This document shows positions 1-8,088 of a stretch of 64,000 nucleotides of DNA, one piece after another. The stretch covers positions 1 through 64,000 of the forward strand of contig JACQDB010000084.1 in NCBI GenBank assembly GCA_016201275.1, read 5' to 3'. A model generated the notes under the pieces. That model did no database searches and was not told the DNA's origin. It worked only from the letters and a program-made list of their open reading frames with translations. This DNA comes from Acidobacteriota bacterium (GTDB lineage Bacteria > Acidobacteriota > Blastocatellia > UBA7656). The stretch's first letter is position 1. Each line of letters begins with the position of its first letter. The position numbers and the translations under genes are program-made.

Positions 1-96
1 ACGAGGATGACCGCCGTGCTCAGGAGGAGGCAAGGGTGGAAGCAATTTTTCGATCTGTGCCCAAAGGTCATCTGGTACTCGTCTTGGTGTTGGCAT
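1..96 (-). CDS. IS5-family transposase, N-terminal fragment running off the left edge
   Basis: Reading leftwards from an ATG at 96-94, 32 codons stay open to the window edge. The peptide opens MPTPRRVPDDLWAQIEKLL and continues with a Pro-rich stretch and HGGHPR. This is the typical N-terminus of the DUF4096-type helix-turn-helix domain of IS5-family (IS427/IS1031-like) transposases. It would bind the element's terminal repeats; the DDE catalytic part must lie outside the window. A candidate element end lies just upstream of the start. It is partial only because the window ends, so whether the element is intact cannot be judged. Confidence 0.8.
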   Translation of the reverse strand, partial: MPTPRRVPDDLWAQIEKLLPPLPPPEHGGHPR

Positions 97-119
97 TCCA
101 ACACCTTATCAGATTTCTA

Positions 120-136
120 GGTTCGCAGACACGCTC
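120..136 (-). repeat. Candidate terminal inverted repeat of the IS5-family element
   Basis: On the minus strand the sequence starts GAGCGTGTCTGCGAACC at 136, about 40 nt upstream of the transposase start and preceded by TTA (137-139). Position, a GAG-type start and a possible TNA-type target duplication fit IS1031-group elements. The partner repeat is outside the window, so this is inference. Confidence 0.4.
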
Positions 137-142
137 TAAGGA

Positions 143-248
143 CTATATGCGCGGCACCCCAAGATTCGGTATGAGCGCCGCGACGCGATGAACATTCATG
201 CGGTGCGCCAAGTTTCATCTCCCGAATCTTGGGGTGCCGCGCATATAG
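143..248. repeat. Perfect 27-nt inverted repeat with 52-nt loop
   Basis: The arms 143-169 and 222-248 are exact reverse complements, starting CTATATGCGCGGCACC. The loop (170-221) has no recognisable gene. The element sits between the IS end and the MITE-like repeat, and its right arm overlaps the first three bases of that repeat. It could be a cruciform or hairpin target for IS insertion, or a very small non-autonomous element. No T-run follows, so it is not an obvious terminator. Confidence 0.8.
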
Positions 249-372
249 AGCGGTTTTCATATAGGGGTACGGAACGCGCTATCGTTGAGCAGCGGTCTGT
301 GACCGCGCGAAGGTCAGAGACCGCCGCTCAACGGGTTTGAGGTTTCCGTAATCTCAAACCAAAACCGCTCTA
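246..372 (+). mobile_element. MITE-like palindromic element, copy 1
   Basis: The 127-nt segment begins TAGAGCGGTTTTC and ends AAACCGCTCTA, so it has terminal inverted repeats bounded by TA. Inside are two further inverted repeats: a strong hairpin around GTTGAGC...GCTCAAC at about 282-330, and a shorter GGTTTGAG/CTCAAACC stem near the right end. A second copy of identical length lies at 34350-34476 in the opposite orientation, with about 13 mismatches by eye. No coding capacity. The TA boundary resembles elements mobilised by IS630/Tc1-type transposases; that is inference. Confidence 0.8.
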
Positions 373-390
373 GGGACGAATGACGAATGA

Positions 391-1950
391 CTAAAGCGTT
401 TTCAAAAAGGCGATGAGCGCCTTACGATCTTTCGCCGATAGTGCCAATCCGAATTCATGGCCTTTGACGGCACGGGTCTTGATGCCTGGTCCTTTCCAAC
501 CGCTCGGCACATAATCATCGCGCAGACGCTTTTTATCAAACCACTCTTCAAGCGAGGCAATGGAACCGGAGTGTTCAATCAGGCCACGATACCACAGCCC
601 TTTCAGCGAAGGCACTTTGTAATAACCTGTGCCTTTGCGCGTCTTCAAAGCCAGGTTCGGGTCAGTGCCTAATGGCACGCCGCGCAGTATGTGCAGACGT
701 TTAGTGGCGTCGTCCGTTGGCGGCGTAAACCCGTCAACCGGTATCAACATATTGTTGGTGTATAGCGGCGGCGTGTGGCACATGGCGCAACCTTCTTGCG
801 CGAAAACTTTTTTACCGCGAGCCGTCAGCGCAGTCGCTTTGTTGGGATTGGCGGGCGGCTCTAGCGCGTAAATGTATTTGCCGAGCGCGTACAACGCTTC
901 GTCACTGAAGCGCATAATCAAGCGGCGCTGTTCGGCGGTCAAAAATTTGTGTGGGCCGATAGCCCCGTCATCCGCATAAGCGACGAGGGCACCATAACGA
1001 GCGATGTCTTCGGGGCCGCGATTCAAATGCGTGCCGGTGTGGTCAAGGTAGCGGCGGTCTTTGACGCCGATGAGGTCGGGAATTTTGGTGATGAAGTACG
1101 GACTGCCATTGAAACGCGCAAAAGTTCCGGGAAGCGGTGGGCCATCTACTTCGCCGATTTCGCTTTCCGTCATGGTTTTGAAACGCTCGTGAATATCGCC
1201 TTTGAGCCAGGGTACGCCGTAGCCGCTGTATTCGCTCTGCGCCAGCGTGACGCCCAGGTTTTCATTGAACTTGGCGAAGCCTTCAACGAGCCTGCCGATG
1301 AGTGGCGAGCCGAGGTTGACGTTACCCTGCGCGCCGCGAATGAGGGTGCCATCGTCCATCAGGCGAGTATGACAGGAAGCACATTCCGACAGCGTCAGTT
1401 TCACCTGCCCGTTTTTTTCGACGACCCAGCGGAGGCCAGGAATGACGCCCTCTTTAGTGGTCTGGATGCGGTCGCGTTTGAGGGCTTCGCGGTCTTGCAG
1501 ATATTGCCTGATGCGGACATCGGCGGTTCGCAAAATCGGCACGTCCAATTCATCAAACACCCGACGACCGGCCTCTATCCAAGCCTTTTCGCTGGTGATT
1601 TTTTCCGCCTCGATCAACGGTTGCGCGCCTTGCTGCTGCAACCACTCCTGGTAATTTTTCGGCTCGTGATCGGGATGATAAACCGGATAGGTTCGCAGAT
1701 TATCAACCGGCGCGGCATAGTATTCTTCTTCCGTATAAAAATTCGGCGTGGTGTTGATGCCGGCTATCGGCGTTGCCCACGAAGCAAGTTGTCGGGCGTC
1801 CCAGATTTTCGGAGCGCGCAGCGGCGTCGCCTCGGGCGCACGCTTTGGCAAACGAACCTTTCCACTTTGCGCCGTCGTTCCCGATAAAGCGAAGAAGAGA
1901 AGGGCTATCGCCCATAAAAAAATTGCCAACCCAAGTTTTGCCTGCTTCAT
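391..1950 (-). CDS. Secreted di-heme c-type cytochrome (CcP/MauG/RoxA-like)
   Basis: 519 residues. The frame is open further upstream, but ATG 1950 is preceded by GGGAGG at good spacing and gives a clean signal peptide (MKQAKLGLAIFLWAIALLFF, cleavage near residue 27). Two haem-binding motifs are visible, CASCH at about 190-194 and CAMCH at about 388-392. The C-terminal VPSLKGLWYRGLIEHSGS stretch matches the region that positions the second haem in bacterial di-haem peroxidase-like proteins. A periplasmic electron-transfer or oxygenase/peroxidase role is likely; the substrate cannot be told. The gene is monocistronic and divergent from the glycosyltransferase. The long spacing between haems and the size are closer to RoxA-like or thiol-oxidoreductase-like proteins than to the 300-residue CcpA enzymes. 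Confidence 0.82.
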   Translation of the reverse strand: MKQAKLGLAIFLWAIALLFFALSGTTAQSGKVRLPKRAPEATPLRAPKIWDARQLASWATPIAGINTTPNFYTEEEYYAAPVDNLRTYPVYHPDHEPKNYQEWLQQQGAQPLIEAEKITSEKAWIEAGRRVFDELDVPILRTADVRIRQYLQDREALKRDRIQTTKEGVIPGLRWVVEKNGQVKLTLSECASCHTRLMDDGTLIRGAQGNVNLGSPLIGRLVEGFAKFNENLGVTLAQSEYSGYGVPWLKGDIHERFKTMTESEIGEVDGPPLPGTFARFNGSPYFITKIPDLIGVKDRRYLDHTGTHLNRGPEDIARYGALVAYADDGAIGPHKFLTAEQRRLIMRFSDEALYALGKYIYALEPPANPNKATALTARGKKVFAQEGCAMCHTPPLYTNNMLIPVDGFTPPTDDATKRLHILRGVPLGTDPNLALKTRKGTGYYKVPSLKGLWYRGLIEHSGSIASLEEWFDKKRLRDDYVPSGWKGPGIKTRAVKGHEFGLALSAKDRKALIAFLKTL

Positions 1951-2192
1951 AAAGCCTCCCATGCGGCGAACCGGAAATGTTTGATAAGGCGTAAACGAGT
2001 ATAGAAATGCGTTGACCCCAAATCCTGAAAAATTGAAATTGGCGCTTAGAATAAAGGGTTTTTTACTGCCCTTCAAGCCAGCTCACGGGTCTTGAATTCC
2101 CTTGCTGCCATCCCTATACTGTAGCGCTTGACCCACACAACAGATATGATTACGAGTGACATCTAATGCCCGGTTTTTGCAGGGAACTTGAT

Positions 2193-4094
2193 ATGATGAA
2201 ATTTTTTAAGGCGATTTTATTGATGGTTATTTTATCTGCCGCGACGTTGGCGGAAACGAATGGTGCGCTGCGCGGCAAAATCACCGACCCACGCGGCTAC
2301 ATTATGTATGGCCTGGGCGTGGTCGCTCGCCATCAGGCAACTACAGAAGAGAGCTATGCCACCTCGGATGATAAAGGCGAATTTGTTTTTGATAAACTTG
2401 CGCCGGGGCAATATATGCTCACGGCGCAGGCGCAAAACATCGAACGGATTTTCGGCAACGTCACCATTGAAGCGGACAAAACCACGGAGACTGAATTGCT
2501 GGCGCTGGAAACTCGCCCGACCGGCAATAACGCTGTAGATAAAATGATCGCTTCGATGGAGATCAACGGCGGCAGCTATCCGGCGGGCAACATCAGCTAT
2601 TTGAACCTCAACGACGCGCTGGATAATTATTTAATGATTATCTATTTCGGCATTCTCGGTCTGCTCTCCTGTTATGGCGTCTATCGCTATCGCATGATTT
2701 ATCTGTTCCTGCGTTATAAAAAATATCCGCCGCAACCGAAAGCCCGCTTTGCGCCCGACCGCCTGCCGCGCATCACCGTGCAGTTGCCATTGTACAATGA
2801 AATGTATGTTTCCGAGCGCTTGATCGAAGCGGTCACCAAAATAAATTACCCGAAAGGCTTGCTGGAAATTCAGGTGTTGGACGATTCGACCGACGACACC
2901 GTAACCATTGCCCGCGCCGCCGTGGAGAAATATTTCGCGCAAGGCTTTGACATCGTTTATCATCATCGCGCCAACCGCGCAGGCTACAAAGCGGGCGCTC
3001 TGGAAGAGGGCTTGAAAAAATCTTCCGGCGAATTGGTGTTGATCTTCGACGCCGATTTTGTGCCGCACCCGGATTGCGCTCGCAAGATGATAGACTTCTT
3101 TACCGAAGAGCGCGTCGGCATGGTGCAGATGCGTTGGAGTCACATCAACGCCGATTATTCGCTGCTCACCAAAGTTCAATCCATCATGCTCGATGCCCAT
3201 TTCGTCATTGAACAGACGGCGCGCAATCGTTGCGGCGGCTTCTTCAATTTCAACGGCACCGCCGGGATGTGGCGACGCGAAGCCATCGAATGGTCGGGCG
3301 GTTGGCAACACGATACCTTGGCCGAAGACACCGATCTTTCTTATCGCGCTCAGTTGATGGGCTGGCGATTCGTGTATTTGATGGACGAAGATGTGCCTGC
3401 GGAATTGCCTGTGGACATCAACGCTTTCAAATCGCAGCAGAAGCGCTGGGCGAAAGGCGTCGTGCAGGTTGGCATGAAATTGATGAAGCGGATGTGGCAA
3501 GACCCGCGCCTTTCAACCCAGGTCAAGCTTGAACAGTTCTTCCGTTTGACCGGCAATCTGGCCGCGCCTTTGGTAATTGTTCTGGCGCTGGTCAACTTGC
3601 CGATTTTAATCGTGCGCTACAATCAAGGCTTGTTTCATCTCTTCGTTCTGGACTTGCCGATTCTGACTTTTTCAACCGTCTCGGTCATCGCCTATTTTTT
3701 GACGCCGCAAATTTATCTGCATCCGCAAAGCTGGAAGCGTCTGTTGAAATACATTCCCTTTGCCATGAGCATGGGCATCGCCTTGACCTTCTCGAATGCC
3801 CGCGCTGTGCTGGAAGCGTTGGTGGGGCATAAGTCCGAATTCGTGCGAACACCGAAATATCGTATCGAAGAGAGCCAAGATACCAGTTGGGTGAAGAAGA
3901 GTTACGCGGCGCGGCGCTGGTCGCTGCCGTGGCTGGAAATACTCTTTGCGCTCTATTTTGTCTTCACGATTTATTATGCGATTAAGAGTCAGATATTCGG
4001 CACGATTCCCTTTTTGCTGATCTATCTTTTCGGCTATGCTTACGCCAGCGTGATGGCAATCGTGCCAAAATTGCGCCGCGCAAAAACCAAGTAA
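2193..4094 (+). CDS. Membrane family-2 glycosyltransferase with N-terminal CnaB-like domain
   Basis: 633 residues from the ATG at 2193, preceded by AGGGA; an in-frame ATG at 2166 would mask the signal peptide. Order of parts: signal peptide (1-20), a carboxypeptidase-regulatory/CnaB-like beta-sandwich (about 22-105, with GALRGKITDPRG and DDKGEFVFDKLAPGQY), one transmembrane segment (about 145-170), a GT-A catalytic domain, and several C-terminal membrane helices. Catalytic motifs are all present: DDSTDD, DADF, EDTDLSYRAQLMGW and QQKRW, the D,D,D,QxxRW set of processive cellulose-synthase-like enzymes. It probably polymerises or transfers a sugar at the inner membrane for an exopolysaccharide or glycolipid; the sugar is unknown. 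The fused N-terminal sandwich is less common. No synthase partner genes are adjacent. Confidence 0.85.
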   Translation: MMKFFKAILLMVILSAATLAETNGALRGKITDPRGYIMYGLGVVARHQATTEESYATSDDKGEFVFDKLAPGQYMLTAQAQNIERIFGNVTIEADKTTETELLALETRPTGNNAVDKMIASMEINGGSYPAGNISYLNLNDALDNYLMIIYFGILGLLSCYGVYRYRMIYLFLRYKKYPPQPKARFAPDRLPRITVQLPLYNEMYVSERLIEAVTKINYPKGLLEIQVLDDSTDDTVTIARAAVEKYFAQGFDIVYHHRANRAGYKAGALEEGLKKSSGELVLIFDADFVPHPDCARKMIDFFTEERVGMVQMRWSHINADYSLLTKVQSIMLDAHFVIEQTARNRCGGFFNFNGTAGMWRREAIEWSGGWQHDTLAEDTDLSYRAQLMGWRFVYLMDEDVPAELPVDINAFKSQQKRWAKGVVQVGMKLMKRMWQDPRLSTQVKLEQFFRLTGNLAAPLVIVLALVNLPILIVRYNQGLFHLFVLDLPILTFSTVSVIAYFLTPQIYLHPQSWKRLLKYIPFAMSMGIALTFSNARAVLEALVGHKSEFVRTPKYRIEESQDTSWVKKSYAARRWSLPWLEILFALYFVFTIYYAIKSQIFGTIPFLLIYLFGYAYASVMAIVPKLRRAKTK

Positions 4095-4100
4095 AAAGGC

Positions 4101-4192
4101 AAAAGGCAAAAGTAAAAAGTTAGAAAGATCAAAGGCCGGCAGATTTTATTTACCTGAAATATTTGCCTTTTGCCTTTTTACTTTTGCCTTTT
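4101..4192. repeat. 19-nt perfect inverted repeat between glycosyltransferase and peptidase genes
   Basis: Arms AAAAGGCAAAAGTAAAAAG (4101-4119) and its exact complement (4174-4192) enclose 54 nt. The arms are built from AAAAGGCAAAAG units; similar units recur near 38161-38177. It may act as a weak terminator after the upstream gene, but the stem is A/T-rich and has no classical loop. It looks like a low-complexity dispersed repeat. Confidence 0.75.
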
Positions 4193-4209
4193 GGTTAAGG
4201 CTTCCCCCG

Positions 4210-6393
4210 ATGAAAAAACTGATACTGCTTATCGTTGTGGCAATTTTTTTTGCCCAACTTCAACCGCTCACGGCTTCGGCCTATCAACAAGCGACCGACA
4301 ATTCCTACAGCAAAACCGCGCTGCTTGGCGATAAAGAAATTCTGGCACTCGGCGCTGAAATCAACGGGTTGATTGCCAAAGACACCGTGACCGAGCTTGC
4401 GCGTTTTCATCGCGTGCAAGCCTCCACGGGGTTTTTATCCGCCGCCGAATACATCGCCGCGAAAGCCAAAGAATACGGCCTCGAACAAGTCAAAATCGAA
4501 CACCTGGTTGCCGATGGCGAAAAGATGTATCACACCTTGAAATCCACGCCGGGTTGGGACGCCGACAGCGCCGTGCTTTGGGAAGTCGCGCCGCGCAAAA
4601 CTAAAATTGCCGACTATGAAGAGATGCGCGTGGCGCTTGCCGATTATTCGCAAAGCGCCGAAGTGACCGCCGCGCTTGTTGATGTGGGCAACGGCACAGC
4701 GGCGAGCGATTACGAAGGCAAAGAGGTGAAGGGCAAAATTGTGCTGGCCGGAGGCAATGTGGCGGCGGCGCATAAACTGGCTTGCGAAGAACGCGGCGCT
4801 GTAGGCGTGTTGAGTTATCAACAAAATCAAGTCACCGGTTGGTCTGGCGATTATGTGGATAATGTGCGCTGGGGGCATTTGTCGCCGTACAACGCCGATA
4901 ATAAATTCGCCTTCATGATTTCTCTGCGGCGCGCCAGAGAGTTCAAAGAGCGGCTGGGGCGTGGCGAAGCGATCACCTTGCAGGCGAAAGTTAAAGCCGA
5001 AATTAAACCCGGCAATTACGATGTCGTGACGGCAGTGATTCGCGGCACCGATGCGGCGGATGAAGAGATCGTTTTTTCCTGTCATCTGTGTCATCAAAAA
5101 CCCGGTGCGAACGACAACGCTTCGGGGGCGGCAGCGATTTTAGAAGTCGCTCGCGCTTTGAATACGTTAATCAAACGCGGCGACATTGAGCGTCCGCGCC
5201 GCAGCATACGCTTCATCTGGCCGCCGGAAATCAACGGCACGTTGGCCTATTTTGCCGAGCATCCCGAAATCGTCAAACGCATGAAAGCAGCGGTGCATTG
5301 CGATATGGTGGGCGGCAATTTCGCCATCACCAAAGCGGTACTGCACGTTACCCACACGCCTGCATCTTTGCCGAGCGCGGTGAATATCGTCGGCGACATC
5401 TTTGCTGAATACGCCATCGCCGGAAGCTTGAAAGCGGCTACAGGAGCCGATTTCACGGATGCGCTGATTTCTGCCGAAGGTAGCAAAGACCATTTGGTTG
5501 CCGACATCACGCCTTTCGAGATGGGTTCGGATCACGATGTTTATCAAGAGGGTTCGTTTCGTATTCCGACGATTTATTTGCGCGATTGGCCTGATGTGTT
5601 CATTCATACCAACAACGACAAGCCCGAAAATATTGACGCGACGAAGATGAAACGCTCGACCTTTATCGCCGCCGCATCCGGTTATTTTCTGGCCAAGGCA
5701 GGAGCGCGGGAGGCTTCCAAACTTGCCGATGAAGCCTTTGTACGGGCGATGGCGCAATTGCCGAAAGACCGCGCCCGCGCCGCCAGCATAGAAGCCAGCG
5801 GCGGCGAAACGGCGGTCGAAGAATCACGCAACATCATTGCGCGTTCGCTGGAACGCGATGCGGAAATTCTCGCCTCGGCGATGAGCTATGCGCCCAACGA
5901 TAAGAACTTGGAAAACAAGATTGACGGCATGATTGAACAATTGAGCGGCGCGTGGTTGTTGTTGACAGGGCAAATCAGCGAACAGAAAAAAGGCAATCGC
6001 GTTCTGTTCACCATCGAAGCGAAAGAGCCGCCGAAAGAGGCTAAAGACAAAGCGAAACCGCGCAATCCGAAAGACGCTTCACGGTTGCGTGTCGGCGGTT
6101 CCGATGCCAGTCGCATTCCGACGCGCAAGATCAAAGGGCCTATGAATGTTTACTATTACGATTATGTAGCCGCACACGCCAGCGCCGAGGATTTGCGCGT
6201 CGTCGAGCGCCTAGCGGCCAAGCCGAAAGGCGACATTCTGTTGTACGAGATTCTCAATCTGGTGGACGGCAAGCGTAGCATACAGGCGATACGCGATTAT
6301 CTGACAGCGGCCTATGGCACGATTTCCGTCGAAGAAGTTGGCGATTATCTGCGCCTGCTGGATAAAATCGGCGCAGTGAAAATTGAAGGCTGA
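4210..6393 (+). CDS. Secreted M28-family zinc aminopeptidase with PA domain and C-terminal winged-helix-like domain
   Basis: 727 residues with signal peptide (1-25, ending ASA). A protease-associated (PA) insert spans about 125-260. The metallopeptidase core shows the M28 ligands in order: HLCHQKPGANDNASG (about 291-305), PPE (about 338), HCDMVGG (about 362) and GSDHDVYQEGSF (about 438). This fits two-zinc exopeptidases; the DUF4910-type aminopeptidases are the nearest relatives I recognise. The last 60 residues (from about 668: LYEILNLVDGKRSIQAIRDYL) look like a small helical winged-helix/PqqD-like module, unusual at the end of a secreted peptidase. No strong Shine-Dalgarno is visible. Substrate unknown. 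Confidence 0.82.
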   Translation: MKKLILLIVVAIFFAQLQPLTASAYQQATDNSYSKTALLGDKEILALGAEINGLIAKDTVTELARFHRVQASTGFLSAAEYIAAKAKEYGLEQVKIEHLVADGEKMYHTLKSTPGWDADSAVLWEVAPRKTKIADYEEMRVALADYSQSAEVTAALVDVGNGTAASDYEGKEVKGKIVLAGGNVAAAHKLACEERGAVGVLSYQQNQVTGWSGDYVDNVRWGHLSPYNADNKFAFMISLRRAREFKERLGRGEAITLQAKVKAEIKPGNYDVVTAVIRGTDAADEEIVFSCHLCHQKPGANDNASGAAAILEVARALNTLIKRGDIERPRRSIRFIWPPEINGTLAYFAEHPEIVKRMKAAVHCDMVGGNFAITKAVLHVTHTPASLPSAVNIVGDIFAEYAIAGSLKAATGADFTDALISAEGSKDHLVADITPFEMGSDHDVYQEGSFRIPTIYLRDWPDVFIHTNNDKPENIDATKMKRSTFIAAASGYFLAKAGAREASKLADEAFVRAMAQLPKDRARAASIEASGGETAVEESRNIIARSLERDAEILASAMSYAPNDKNLENKIDGMIEQLSGAWLLLTGQISEQKKGNRVLFTIEAKEPPKEAKDKAKPRNPKDASRLRVGGSDASRIPTRKIKGPMNVYYYDYVAAHASAEDLRVVERLAAKPKGDILLYEILNLVDGKRSIQAIRDYLTAAYGTISVEEVGDYLRLLDKIGAVKIEG

Positions 6394-6558
6394 ACCATTA
6401 CGACAGCCTGATAAACACAATGCCAAGCGGTTTATTCCGGTGAAAGAGATCGGCTCACCTGACCAGCCCCGTTGTGGTTTTGCATTGTGATGCCCTGCAA
6501 GATAGCATCTTGCGCCACTGCGTTTGGAATTTTTTATCAGCATCAGGAGGACTTGATT

Positions 6559-7383
6559 ATGTTGCGTACCTGCTTTTTTGCTCTTTGCTTGCTTGTCTGT
6601 GTAGCCAGTTCTAGCGCCGCGCAAACCGCTGATACGATTTCGACCCGCGACATGAGCGACATCAACTGGATGGAGTTCAAAGAGGCGGTGCCAGCGAAAA
6701 TCAACACGGTGATTTTGCCTACCGGAACGCTGGAGCCACACGGCGTCATCAACAACGGCGCGGACATCACCGCACCCGTAGCCATTGCGCGCAAGATTGC
6801 CAGAGACGTAAACGCTATGGTTGCGCCGGTCATTCCTTACGGCATCACCGGCAGCATGGACGCTTACCCCGGCGCGTTTTCCATTTCCGAAGCCGCTTAT
6901 CGAATGTATGTCAAAGAGGTATTGAACGGCTTGGCGAAAAACGGTTTTCGCAACATCGTCATCATGAACGGCCACGGCGGCCCACAGACTGCGGTGTTGA
7001 CACAACTGGCTACCGAAGTCGGGCAGGAGAAACATATACGCACGCTGGTCATCAACTGGTGGAGCTATTGTTCAGATGTGACGCTTGCGGTGTTTGGCGA
7101 AGATGGCGGTCACGCGGGGCTGAACGAAAACGCTTTTATTCAAGCCATAGACCCCAAGCTGGTGCATCAAGAACGCTATACGGATGCGCTGGCGACGCCC
7201 AACCCCGCGCCGGGAACGTATTCGGCTTATCCTGCGCCGTCTTCGATAGGGCTGTACAAAGAGGGGCAGGGCTATGTGAAATTCGATCAGGCGAAAGCCG
7301 ATGACTACTTCGCCAAGGTGAATCAGAAACTGGCGAAATTAATTTTAGAGATTCGCCGCAAATGGGATATGGCGGGGCTGTAG
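6559..7383 (+). CDS. Secreted creatininase-family amidohydrolase
   Basis: 274 residues from ATG 6559, chosen because AGGAGG lies 8 nt upstream and it gives a signal peptide (MLRTCFFALCLLVCVASSSA). Creatininase-fold metal ligands are visible: PTGTLEPHGVINNGAD, MNGHGG and GGHAGLNENAF. The family includes creatininase and the Fe/Zn hydrolases MftE and ArfB, which open amide or cyclic amide bonds. A secreted form is unusual for creatininase itself, so the exact substrate is not assigned. It lies 165 nt after the M28 peptidase in the same direction and may share its physiology (peptide or amide scavenging). Confidence 0.82.
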   Translation: MLRTCFFALCLLVCVASSSAAQTADTISTRDMSDINWMEFKEAVPAKINTVILPTGTLEPHGVINNGADITAPVAIARKIARDVNAMVAPVIPYGITGSMDAYPGAFSISEAAYRMYVKEVLNGLAKNGFRNIVIMNGHGGPQTAVLTQLATEVGQEKHIRTLVINWWSYCSDVTLAVFGEDGGHAGLNENAFIQAIDPKLVHQERYTDALATPNPAPGTYSAYPAPSSIGLYKEGQGYVKFDQAKADDYFAKVNQKLAKLILEIRRKWDMAGL

Positions 7384-7405
7384 TCCTTTCGTCAGGTCGT
7401 CCGGG

Positions 7406-7516
7406 GTCTGGTGTCCGACTGTGCAGGGCAAAATGACTCTGAAAAAATCTTCTCTGTCGGGCGTAATGCTGGACGCCATTTTAATTCTTGCGGACACCGA
7501 ACGCCGGACACCAGAC
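7406..7516. repeat. Inverted repeat GTCTGGTGTCCG / CGGACACCAGAC
   Basis: Perfect 12-nt arms (7406-7417 and 7505-7516) flank 87 nt that carry no gene. The core CCGGACACCAGAC belongs to a family of short dispersed repeats that fill gaps in this chromosome. Possible weak hairpin after the creatininase gene. Confidence 0.65.
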
Positions 7517-7599
7517 GCTTTTAGTTGACACCTGCGCGTCTGAGGTTTTAGTCTGCAAGACAATTTACTGAAGCCGTATAGAGGTCTGGAGGATAAACT

Positions 7600-7977
7600 A
7601 TGCAGTGTTTAAAATGTGGCTCGGAGAATCGTGATGAATCGAATTTCTGCCGCTATTGCTCGGCTCCGTTAAAGCCACCGCCAGCAGAGCCGAATTCCGG
7701 TTATATCCCGTCGGTGCCGCCCACTGGAGCAGGCTTTGCCGGTAGCAATTTTCCGCCGCCCAATTATCAACAAGCGCCGCAACCTCCTATGCGCCAAGTC
7801 GTCGGGCAATTGTGCTGTCCGCGTTGCGGCTCGGTCAATATTATCAAAGGCGGCATTCCTTTGTGGGCAACGCTAGTGGCCATTATCGGCTTGTTCGTGG
7901 TCTGTGTGTTGTCGCTTTTTTTTCTCTTGGTGAAAGAGCCGCACCGCTGTTTGAACTGCGGCCTGGAGTTCAAGTGA
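7600..7977 (+). CDS. Small zinc-ribbon membrane protein (two zinc ribbons, one TM segment)
   Basis: 125 residues; GGAGG 8 nt before the ATG. The N-terminus is a zinc ribbon (MQCLKCGSENRDESNFCRYC), then a Pro/Gly/Asn-rich linker (about 25-65), a second CPRCG motif paired with CLNCG near the C-terminus, and a hydrophobic segment (about 88-115) between the two halves of the second ribbon. That split resembles LITAF-like domains, where a membrane hairpin lies between the CxxC pairs. Probably a cytoplasmic-membrane protein of unknown function. Convergent with htrA and separated from it by a bidirectional terminator. Confidence 0.7.
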   Translation: MQCLKCGSENRDESNFCRYCSAPLKPPPAEPNSGYIPSVPPTGAGFAGSNFPPPNYQQAPQPPMRQVVGQLCCPRCGSVNIIKGGIPLWATLVAIIGLFVVCVLSLFFLLVKEPHRCLNCGLEFK

Positions 7978-8030
7978 ATACTGATTTTTGAGACGTTGAC
8001 AAAACGCTCTCTGAATTTTTGCCAAAGAAA

Positions 8031-8066
8031 AAAGCGGCCAGTAGAAATTTTTCTACTGGCCGCTTT
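8031..8066. terminator. Bidirectional rho-independent terminator
   Basis: 17-bp perfect stem, AAAGCGGCCAGTAGAAA / TTTCTACTGGCCGCTTT, with a 2-nt loop. A-rich on the left and T-rich on the right, so it can serve both convergent genes (zinc-ribbon gene and htrA). Confidence 0.92.
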
Positions 8067-8088
8067 GCTTGATCCGAAGGATATTTTA

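Noticed and set aside
949-1887. 312-codon open frame antisense to the di-haem cytochrome
   Set aside because: The opposite frame has haem motifs and a signal peptide; this one has no recognisable features.
2631-3500. 289-codon open frame antisense to the glycosyltransferase
   Set aside because: His/Arg/Ala-rich shadow of a well-supported gene.
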